Made by a program: the position numbers and the translations under genes
Part shown: positions 36,515-46,349 of the stretch, piece after piece
How positions within the stretch are numbered: the first letter of the stretch is position 1
Layout: the number at the start of each line of letters is the position of its first letter
Origin: Epichloe hybrida
Taxonomy: Eukaryota > Ascomycota > Sordariomycetes > Hypocreales > Clavicipitaceae
Assembly (NCBI GenBank): GCA_019022495.1
Contig: JAFEKR010000002.1
Coordinates: 5,890,001-5,954,000 of the forward strand
Direction of reading: 5' to 3'
DNA: 64,000 nt
Notes under the pieces: generated by a model
The model's input: the letters and a program-made list of their open reading frames with translations, nothing else
Told to the model about the DNA's origin: nothing
Database searches by the model: none

Positions 36515-38081
36515 ATGGCCGAGTCGTATCCGACGTTGACGCAGTGCGCAATTGCTGCCGCTGCGTTCAAAATCCTTTTATTTCCAGCTTAGTATGTTTT
36601 TTTTCGCGTCCATCTGTTTCCCCTTATTTATCTCTCGTACTTTTTTTCCCTCATCTTTAAACACCCCCGCCCTCCTCTTTCCACTTGATTAACTTCCCTA
36701 CAGCAAGTCCACGGACTTCGAAGTCCATCGCAATTGGCTTGCCATCACCCACAGTCTTCCTCTCAACGAGTGGTACTACGAGAAAACATCAGAATGGACT
36801 CTAGATTACCCCCCCTTTTTTGCCTACTTTGAATGGGTACTCGCGCAGTTGGCACGACTGGTTGACCCGGCGATGGTCAAGCTGTATAACTTGAACTACG
36901 AAAGCTGGCAAACTATCCACTTCCAGCGAACCACTGTTATTGTTACCGAAGACTTCTTGGTCTATGCCCTCCAGCTTTACATCGACTCAAGTCGCCTACC
37001 ATCAAAACGAGCAGCCCAAGTAGCCGCGCTATCCATCTTGCTCTCTCCCGGTCTGCTGATAATTGACCATATACACTTTCAATACAATGGTTTCATGTAC
37101 GGCATATTACTCTGGTCTCTGGTACTTGCTAGGTCCAAGTCTACGCTTCTCCAAAGTGGACTAGTTTTTGCGGCTCTTTTGTGCTTGAAGCACATTTACC
37201 TCTATCTTGCCCCGGCGTACTTCGTCTTCCTGTTACGTACGTACTGCTTGTCAGCAAAATCAATTCTTCAGATCAAATTTGCAAATTGTTTGAGGCTTGG
37301 TTTGGGCATAATCTGCATATTTGTTGCAGCATTTGGGCCCTTCGCTGTCATGGGTCAGATTCCACAGCTTTTAAGTCGACTTTTCCCATTTCTTCAGGAA
37401 TTGCACGATTCGCTTTACGCATTGACTCTTGGATCTTCATCTGTCAAGTTGGGAGCGTTACAAAGCGTCACCCGCGGGCTTGTAGGAGATACTGCATTCG
37501 CAATCCTGCCCGAAGTATCGCCCAGGACATGTTTCGTCTTGACACTCGTCTTCCAAATTCTGCCTCTCTTCAAGCTCTTCTTTTCGTCGACACTGCCGTC
37601 TTGGGAAACTTTTATTGGCGCCGTCACACTTTGTGGGTATGCCTCCTTCCTTTTCTGGTGGCATGTACACGAAAAGGCTGTATTGCTGGTCATTATTCCC
37701 TTCAGCCTCATTGCCCTTCGCGACCGGCGTCACTTGGGCGCTTTCCGCCCATTGGCAGTCGCGGGCCACGTATCCTTGTTCCCTCTGCTTTTCACACCGA
37801 CCGAATTTCCCGTGAAGACCATATATACTATCTTCTGGCTGGTTTTATTCTTGACCGCGTTTGATCGGCTTGCGCCAGCGTCCAACAAGCCAAGATTCTT
37901 CCTACTAGACCGGTTCAGCACACTGTACACTGCCGTGTCCATTCCGTTAATTATATACACGTCCCTCGTACATCACATTGTTCATGGTGTTCTTTACTTC
38001 TTGAGGAGATGTGTTCCCCCCCGCCGAGAGAAGAAACATTTCGCACCCGCAAGGCTTGTACTGATACCCATAGATGATTGA
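36515..38081 (+). CDS. ALG8: ALG8, dolichyl-P-Glc:Glc1Man9GlcNAc2-PP-dolichol alpha-1,3-glucosyltransferase
   Basis: Two exons (36515-36591 and 36704-38081) encode 484 residues. The enzyme adds the second glucose to the lipid-linked oligosaccharide in the ER lumen, using dolichyl-phosphate glucose. Family blocks are [20 protein letters not shown] right after the intron, then [49 protein letters not shown] and [12 protein letters not shown]. The rest is a series of about ten hydrophobic helices typical of GT-C transferases. The DYPPF and HFQYN motifs distinguish the ALG6/ALG8 group, and HVHEKA with the overall length fits ALG8. The intron begins GTATGT and ends ACAG. The start has a good context (GCAATGG). 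Confidence 0.93.
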
Positions 38082-40156
38082 TTAATCAGAATCTAAGCAT
38101 TATATTTGAGCAGCCGCGCCCCTCTGGTTGCGTTCCTTTTTATTCACTGCAAGCACAGCCCCCGTGCCGTTACCAGGTGGTTTGGGTGACGACTCTGACA
38201 AGGCCTTGCAGCCACGGCAGTGACTGAGTAAAGATGGGTCCGGCGTAGGCAGCGGCTCCACGTGAGAAACGAGGCGGCACTACCTGTTTGGGCCAACCAA
38301 CCAACCTCCTCGAACAGGAGGGCACGGAGAGCAGGCTTATTATTACTTGGCATATACTCATAAAAGTGCGATGTCATAAATGGCCAATGGTCAATTCAGA
38401 TGCGCATCGCATCACTCCGCGCTGTGATAATGCAGGGAGATATCGACATGAAGAAATATTTGCTACTGGGCCCGATTGTTCACATGCTTTCAGGCCTTCG
38501 AATGCGTGTCATATGACGTGCATCTCTAAAATATGATATTTCTACTACTGAGATGCCCCTGGAATATGCTTTTCGTGGGCTTGATCGATTCTGATGCAGA
38601 AGACGAGCAAAATGAGCCCAAAAACGCGGGTGAAAAGGGCAAGTGGCCGAGTTGAGGATGCAAATAATAGGTTCGCGCAGTCGAGTTGTTTTGTGGAGGG
38701 CTTGGCCAAGGTGGTTGGTCAAGTCGTGGGGATGTTCGAGGAGAGAGCGGAAGCAGGGGGGGGGGGTGAGTGTGTCAGCTTGTCGGTCTTGGCGGGAGAC
38801 GGCCGCGATGATGCGCGCCGAGCGTGGGAGGGCGAGAACCGAGCAAATAAATAATGGTCCGGTCGGCAGGATTGCACGTCTTGCGTTGCAGAAATTTCCG
38901 CCACCCTGTTTTAGCCTTGCGATGGGAACGGCGCGGAAGAGAGTGCAGCAAGTTGCTTATGCATTGACGTCCTCCTCCATTGCTCCTGCTATCAAAGTTG
39001 CCTCGTTGGCCTCGTCTCGCAAACAGCTCTCTCACATTGTGCACGCAAGCTTTGCGGATTTTCGCTGTTCAATCTCTCCAAGATGGCAGGTTTTCTGGGA
39101 TGGGAGCGGGAAATAAATCAGATATCTTCTGTCGCCGCACGCTTCATTCAACAAGCAAGCAGCAAGCAGCAAGCCTTCGTGGACATGAGTTTATCCCTGT
39201 TCCTAACTTGATCAAGTCTCGTTTCTCGTTTACCAAGTGGGTTCGAGGTTCATGGTCCCGATGTATCTCCGTAGCACGCCCCAATCCGTTTCGAGGTACC
39301 TTTTCGCGGTGCACGTACCGGGCTGAGAACCTTGTCTGCGTCGACGCCTTGAATGACATGTACTTGCACGCGTCGTCACTGACAATGAATGGGCTTGCCG
39401 CTCTCGCCCGTTTTCCGGGGATATGGTGTTCTGCGTGTTCTGCGTGTTCTGCGTGTTCTGCGTGTTCTGCGTGCTCTGCTTGTCCTGACCTTCTTTCTTC
39501 GTCCTTCTAATCTTCTAATCCTTTTCTTCGCTCTCTCCTTCTCAAGTGATTTTCAACCACCAACAACAACCCGACTTGACGGACTATTCCTCTTCTACCC
39601 GCTCCCCACAGTTTTTCTGAACCCTGCTTCTTTTCTGGTCCCGGCACCGTTCATCTCCCGCCTATTATCCTTTGGCTCACCCAAATTCTTTTCTCCTTCT
39701 CCTACCTTGTACGTCAACAACTTGTCGCGCGTTTTCCTCTTGCAACTTTTTCCAATTTCGAGAACTGTCGCACGCCGCCAATCCACCATCGCACACGCCC
39801 GCATTGCTGCCGTTTTCTACTTATGCTCGTGTAATTTGCTTCAACTTCTCATATATATTGGTCTACGTCCTCGTCGTACCCGCGTGTAAGTCGACAAAAG
39901 ACGCTGCAACCTCCACGCATCGACAACGCAAATCACCACGCCACGCCACTTGTTTGCGTTGCTTTGCTTTGAGCAAGTCCTACGTGCGCACGCTATTATC
40001 CCATTCGCTGTTCCATGCTCTTTTGTTATTTTAGGCCAAATCAGCCGCCCAAATCTTTTCTATTGGGGACATATTTCTTGGGTAGCATTTGATTGAGCAT
40101 CTGGTTCATAATCGCTTTACGATCTAAGCGCTGGATTTTCCCTCTCCAGCCCCAGC
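38082..40156. other. Long intergenic region upstream of the ITC1-like gene
   Basis: Two kilobases with no recognisable gene on either strand. Short open frames are present, but their composition is non-coding. The 39480-40150 part is pyrimidine-rich and probably holds the promoter and long 5' leader of the ITC1-like gene. A 9-bp tandem repeat occurs at 39426-39475. Confidence 0.45.
39426..39475 (+). repeat. 9-bp tandem repeat, unit GTTCTGCGT
   Basis: Four perfect copies are followed by a diverged one (GCTCTGCTT). The unit length is a multiple of three, so the array keeps open frames. It lies in a region without a supported gene. Confidence 0.85.
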
Positions 40157-43100
40157 ATGGTAAGTGCTCACGAGATGAGATGGCTGGCTGGATTCATGTA
40201 AACCGTCTTGAAGCTATCCGTGCATACTGATATACTTGACTAGGTGCTTTTCAAGCGAAAGCCCGTGCAGTTCCTGCCTACAGTTGACATTGAAGATGAC
40301 GATGCAGAGGTACGCCATTTGGGTCTGGGACAAGCTCAAAGCTCGACATGAACTTCTTGTCTTTCTTTGAAGTGTTTTGAATCTAATTTGCGCTTGTAGG
40401 TTTGGCATATACCCCAAACTGGGGAAGTATTTGTCAATTATGAGGACTACTTGGCCCGGTAAGTTATGTCCCCAACATCGACGCGCTCTTCGAAACCAGA
40501 AATATTGTCTTCAAAAATCACCCCCCCCCCCCCCCCGGGAAATTCGTAGCTAATATCGTGTTTTCTTCTTCTTTTTCAGAATGGACTTCTATAAGCAGGT
40601 AATACATTCACGGGCCACCACCTTCGGTAAATTCGTTATCTGACGCTGACAAACGCACTACAGCGTCGATTTAATGATCAAATAACTGGTCACTCGGGCC
40701 TCACTTTCTTTGAGGCGTTCAATAGCGAGGTTCGTTTGCCACTGTACTGTTTATTCTGTTGCCAGGGACGAAACGTTACTTACAATTTATGATTCGGCAC
40801 AGCTCACTGGTGGTCGCGAAGTTGAAGCCACGTTTCCGGAGGCTTTGAAAGGCCCCATCTTGCGTAAGGTTCAGTTTCAGACTGTATCCCGCTTGGATAA
40901 CCTTGTCGACCTCATCTTCGATGAATTCAGACATGACTATTACCCAGGTGAGGAGGTAACAGTGACCTTAGGTGGAGGAGATCGGATTCTCGGCCTGGTT
41001 CGAGACAAGACAACATTTGGACCCAGAATACTGTCTGATGGCTCCCGCGCCTTGCCTGTCACTCGCTATCTCGTCAACATCAAAGACAGCGATGAGGAGA
41101 CAATTGTTACGGATGAGCACATTTGTCGCGACCGAGGAGTTTTTACCAAAGCCATGCTACGTTCTTTCATCAAAAAGACTGTTATCAGAGAAGCCTGGAC
41201 AGGGGCGCCTTGGCTGGTGAAACATGACTATGCCAATATGTACCACATTGATACCAGAGTTCCTCCTCATCTTCGGTACGACATGAAGCTTTTGGAGCGC
41301 AAACAGCTTCAGGCCCAAAAGAGGGGCAATGATCACGACCTGAATGGTCACACACACACTGGCCCAGTGCGTCTACCGGAATTGAAACCAGCCACCAAGA
41401 GTCAAAAGGGAAAGCAAAGTCAACCCGGTTTCAGGGGTCCTAAGTGGCCTTTTGGTGAGTCTGCGGATGGTGTCAATGGTTCCGGGCAACAACACGAACA
41501 GCAAGCGCGACAACCCACTCCATCTCCCCCTCCCCCGCCAACCAAGTATCCAATTGAGGATTTGGCTTTGCCACCGAAGGAAGGCAGTCTTCGACCTCGT
41601 CTCAAGTTCATGTGTCGGGATCCGCCGGTGGAAAAAGAAGGCGAGCTTGTTGAAATTCAAGCATTCCAGGACAAGATCCTTCACGTTTGACGACTTTGTC
41701 GAGGCCATGACCGTGGCCTCAGAAAGGACTCCGGTTCAATTATTCGATGAGATTCACTGTTCAGTCTTGAAGATACTGGTCGATTCAGAAAAGGAGGGTG
41801 GCAAGGTCCGAATAGCACTACCCGATTTGGAAGACGAGGAGAGCGACGAAGAAGGTGAGGAGGACCATAATGAAGAAGACGCCGAGGAAGAAGATGAGGA
41901 AACACAGACTCCTGAGCCGGAAAGGAAACCGAACGGCCGTGCTACACGCAGCAGCCTCGCTAAATTGGAGGCTGAAAGACTCGCCGCCGAGGCAGCCGCA
42001 GCTGAGGAGGAGGAAATACGGGCAGAACAAGAATCTCGCACCCGCGCCGAAGAGATGATGAGGGAATTCGACTGGATAGATCATTTGCGGAAGCGCGACT
42101 TCGGCAATGGCGGGTGGGAACGAATAATTGTTGGCCTACTGCACCAGTTGTCCAAGGACAACAGGTATGAAGAAACGTGCGAGGAACTGCTGGAACAACT
42201 TGTACCAGCAGATGTGGAACCCACACAAGAAGCTGTGCAGCAGAAATATGCTGCGCTCGATGTCAATCACCGAGTCAAGGCGCTGCAGACCATCTGTCTG
42301 CTGACGATGCAAACTAAGGCTGTGCGCGGCTACATGGAAGATTGCAGCGAGACGATGACAAAATACCGCAAAGACAGAATCGAGTGGCAACGACAGAAAA
42401 AGCAAGCGTAAGTCATAAAAAAAAAACCCCCCATGCGATGTTTTGTTTGAGTATCAAATGCGACAAGCTGACCAGTCAAAATTAACCGTGGACAGGATGG
42501 AGGAGGTTCGTCAACTACATGAGCAGCGCCGGGAGCTGATTCCTGATCCAGATCCAGCCGAAGAAGTTGATTCCAGTGCTCTGAAGGAATATGACGACAC
42601 GAAAATGGCAGACGCCAATGAATCCCCCATTGACAAAGAGGATGGCGATGCTGGTGCCGTTAGGGAAGGACATCAAGCAAAGGGGAAGCGACGCGGCCGT
42701 CCGCCGTCCGAAAAGACGAAGAAAAAAGAAGCTGGAGCCGAAAAGGAGCGCAAGAAGGAAACGCAGAAGGGGCAGGAAAAGGGAAAGCCACAAGAGCCAG
42801 TTAAATTGACTCCCCAACAGCAGAAGCAATACAACAAGATTCTGAAAGAGATTCAGAAAAAGGAAGAGATTATCAAGGAATGCGAGGACGAGGTAGCTAT
42901 CATCGAAAACGATTTGCGCGAAGCTGATTGCCCTCGAACACGAGTACTGGGCAAGGACAGGTTTTGGAATCGATACTACTGGTTTGAAAGAAACGGCATG
43001 CCTTACGGAGGTCTTCCAACAAGTTCAACGGCTTCAGCCGAGTATGCCAATGGGTGCATATGGGTCCAGGGCCCTGACGACATGGAAAGAGAGGGCTTCA

Positions 43101-43432
43101 TTGATGGCCCGCAAGAATTACAGAACGAATACAAGGCCAAGTTCAGAATGACCGTCTCGGAGCGCAAGGCAAAGGAAGAAGACGGCACGAGCGTCTTCAC
43201 AGCCAAGCAATGGGGCTACTTATCGGAGCCCGAGAAGGTGACGGCATTGATCAAGTGGCTGGACCCCCGAGGATTCAATGAATCGAAGTTGCGTAAGGAG
43301 CTCACGAATTATAGAGACAGAATTGTGAAGCACATGGAAAACAGAAAAATCTATCTCAGCAATGATGATGAGGACAGGCATATGACAAGCAACTCACACA
43401 AAACATCTGGGAGAACCACCATTGGCTTTTGA
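40157..43432 (+). CDS. ITC1/ACF1-like ISWI remodelling complex subunit (WAC, DDT, WHIM), frame broken in DDT
   Basis: Exons are 40157-40159 (the ATG alone), 40244-40309, 40400-40458, 40580-40598, 40664-40729, 40803-42407 and 42496-43432. The N-terminal WAC domain starts MVLFKRKPVQFLPT. It includes VWHIPQTGEVF, FYKQRRFNDQITGHSGLTFFEA and VSRLDNLVDLIFDEF. The DDT domain appears as SFTFDDFVEAM and FDEIHCSVLKIL. An acidic and coiled region and WHIM-like blocks follow (RFWNRYYWFERNG, GYLSEPEKVTALIKWLDPRG). The protein would partner the ISWI ATPase in nucleosome spacing in the nucleus. The frame of exon 6 changes at about 41676, between DKIL and SFTFDDF, where the usual start of the DDT domain is missing. 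As written the product stops at 41690. The splice model upstream and downstream is phase-consistent. Confidence 0.82.
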
Positions 43433-44614
43433 ACTAGGGCATTTGCATTCCAATCCGCCGCCGCCGCCGCCGAGGGTCCGGAAGCAAACGAAGAAGCGTG
43501 AAGCGCAGACAGAGGCAGCCGGGCGCGGCTCGACCAAAGCTCGGCGACGCGGCTGAAATATTTCGCATTCAGAGTTCTGTGTGTCAAGTGCTCATGTGGG
43601 AAACATGGGAGGAGGGGGGCAAGAATAAAAGTTCGGCATTCTGGATACACATAACATTAATCGACCCCAAAGGATCCAAAGGGATGCCTTTTCCCATATC
43701 TTGGACTTTTCCCCTCAAATTTCGGTCAACGGAGTAATGCCAGACGAGTTGGATGCGGCGTAGGATAATGCAAATGGATTGTTTGACAAAGGTGGCAGCA
43801 TGAGGCGGGTAAGCGATGCTACATACGTTATAACGCTTTGTTCTTGGTTTGGTTTGATGCAGGTGGGTGTGCAGTCCCACATGATGATGGTCGCAGGTTC
43901 TTAAGATGTGCGTACGGATCCGTGTGATGGGTTTCATTCTTATCTGTTGCATGATTTAGGCTTTATTGGCATAGAACAGACGACGGAGACATGGTCGGGC
44001 GCAATGAGAGGCCAAGTGTAAAGGAAGCTGCCACTCCGTACTACACCCACTGTACATGTGTAATTCAGTATTGAATAAAAGCATACAATGGACAAACAGT
44101 GCGGCTCGAGTGCGGCTGCGTGCCCGCCGACTCGCCGAGGCAATGGCACATAGTCACGTAATAGCACAAACATGACGGACAAGGGTTTGTAAATTGTGGG
44201 TCACGATGGACTCGGCAGTGATGGCATCCGGAATATCAACTCGACTAACCAACCAGTCGGTCGCCGTCCATGGTCTTCGGGCTCGATTGACATGTGAAAT
44301 GTCGCCAAAATGTGAGAGAGGCGATAATAGTGCTTGCAGAGAACTTGCTTGTTGGCTTCGCTCACACCGTTGGCGTCATCCACCACGCCACTAAAGCCAC
44401 AGACAAAGCAGAAGGAGGAGCGGTCCATGTGCCATGCCAGTCAGCCCTCGTGCAGGACTACTTTAAAGTCGAATCGATCCTCTGTTGTGCTGGCTTGATG
44501 GGATGAAAATTCTCCCCTCGAAAGCTCAATCAATCGACCTTACTTTGAGATACCTTCCGATTGAACCTGGACCTTGAACAAGCCGCGAGACAAGGCGCAA
44601 AACCACCATCCATC
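43433..44614. other. Intergenic region between the ITC1-like and GST genes
   Basis: About 1.2 kb. It has a GCC-repeat tract at about 43459-43472 and an ACTCCGTA word at 44033-44040. Short open frames have no recognisable content. It should hold the ITC1-like 3' UTR and the GST promoter. Confidence 0.4.
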
Positions 44615-45658
44615 ATGTCTGCTGACCAGCTGCCCAAGATCAAGCTGTACTGGTACGTCATCATCCCATCATACCTCCCGGCCTTCGTTTGCGCAATTGC
44701 ATTCGGCGCTGAAAAATAAGTCGGGCATCCTACCAGGCTGAATTTTTCGCGCTCCCAACGCATCGTCTGGTTGCTCGAAGAGCTCGAGATCCCTTACGAA
44801 GTCGAGGTCTTCCACCGCGACGAGGAAACCCTGCTCGCGCCCCCGGAGCTTGAGCAGATCCATCCTCTGGGAAAGTCCCCCGTCATTTCCATCACGCCTC
44901 CCGGCCATGGCGAGAAGCCTGTTATCCTGGCCGAGAGTGGCTTCATGACGCAGTACCTGGTGGACCATGTTCCTGCGGGCCAGAAGTTGATTCCCAAGCA
45001 GTGGCGTGAGGGAAGGGAGAACACAATAGGCGGGGAGACGGAGGAGTGGTTGCGGTATGCGTATTATATGCACTATGCTGAAGGCAGCTTGATGCCGTTT
45101 CTGGTCTTTGCATTGGTTATTTCACGTAGGTTTTCTTCTTTTCTTTTCTCTACATTTTCCCCTTCGATGTTCTCCCCCCGCAGTTTTTTTCTACTAAAAA
45201 GCATAAGTCGGTGGTGGTTCAGCAATACGATGCCTATCCCCAGAGGAACAAGTAGAAGAACACTCAAACTAATGCGATTTTCATCTCCAGGCCTCAAATC
45301 TCCTCAGGTTCCCTTCTTCGTCCGCCCCATCACATACATCATTGCCAACCGCATCATCGCCATGTTCGTCTACCCCAACATTAAGAAGCACCTGGCCTTT
45401 ATCAACGAACAGCTCGCCACCTCCGGCGGCAAATACCTCTGCGGGCAAACCCTCAGCGCGGCTGATATCCTCATGAGCTTTCCCTTGATTGCTGGCTCTG
45501 GACGGTTCGACGAGCTCGGCTCCTGGGAGGGTGCCTCGTGGAAGAATGAGTTCCCCAAGGTGGCGGAGTATGTGCAGGTCTTGGAGGCCGAGCCAGGTTA
45601 TAAGAGGAGCGTGGAGAAGATTGAGGCCATCGATGGCAAGTTTGAGGCGTCTTTGTAA
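44615..45658 (+). CDS. Glutathione S-transferase, fungal Gtt1-like
   Basis: Three exons (44615-44652, 44737-45125, 45291-45658) encode 264 residues. The N-terminal thioredoxin-fold domain reads KIKLYWLNFSRSQRIVWLLE, then HPLGKSPVISI (with the cis-Pro) and AESGFMTQYLVDH for glutathione binding. The helical C-terminal domain contains the N-capping-type LCGQTLSAADILMSFPL motif. It should conjugate glutathione to electrophiles or detoxify peroxides. There is no signal peptide. The sequence suggests a membrane-associated Gtt1-type enzyme because of the hydrophobic stretch around SLMPFLVFALVIS, but this is an inference. The second intron (165 bp) is longer than most here. Confidence 0.92.
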
Positions 45659-46349
45659 GAAAGGAAAGTGTTGTCGACGGGGAAGTTGAAGTTGGGGGCG
45701 TGGGAGGATGAACAAGTGCAGTAGTCATGACACGCGGATAGGGTTTTTTTGATGGAAATGCTGTCACTGTTGCCTTTCTGGCTCGATGCTGGGGCTTGTG
45801 CGCCCTGCCTGGATCGAAAATGACTGCATCTGAATATGACTATTTTCTTTCCTTATCACCCGAGATATATATATATATATGTCTTTGCAATGCCAGTTTG
45901 ATCCCGGAATGCAAGGACCCTTTTTCACTCAAGGCCTTTTTTTAAAAAATAAAAAAAAGCGTGTCTTACTTCTTTTCTCTATTATTATTCTTGGCATATT
46001 TTCCCAAGTTTCAACCAATTGCAATCCGAGTCGGAGTATTAATTTCTGTTTCTCGTCTAATTCATTGGTCAAATTCGCCGCTTAAAAAAAAGATGCCGTG
46101 ACATGCATGCGTAATTGTTGAAGCTTGGATCTCAGCCTGTCACACGCACGCTGATTGGCTGATTCGCTTTCGCACCCCTGCCGACAACCACAAGTGGGGC
46201 GTGGGGAGTACACCTCGGAAAAAAAAAAAAAAGGTTGTTCGTAAAAGGAGGTTCTTCAACCAGCACTGGTTCCGCACGCTCGAACCCGGCATAGCCATCT
46301 GCACTTGGCGCGTGTGTTCATATATGCTCGCAACTTCGAAATCGGCCAT
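45659..46349. other. Intergenic region upstream of the PPR gene
   Basis: An AT-rich stretch with an (AT)n run at 45867-45881 and A/T homopolymers (45942-45957, 46084-46091, 46219-46231). It should hold the GST 3' UTR and the promoter of the next gene. Confidence 0.4.

Noticed and set aside
41452..41676. Open plus-strand frame overlapping the ITC1-like exon upstream of the frame switch
   Set aside because: Its content is low-complexity and lacks family motifs, while the other frame carries the conserved KYPIEDLALPP and LKFMCRDPP blocks. It is a shadow until about 41676.
46305..46349. Longer N-terminus for the PPR protein
   Set aside because: The extension begins with TTG, not ATG. The first ATG at 46350 starts a typical mitochondrial targeting peptide.
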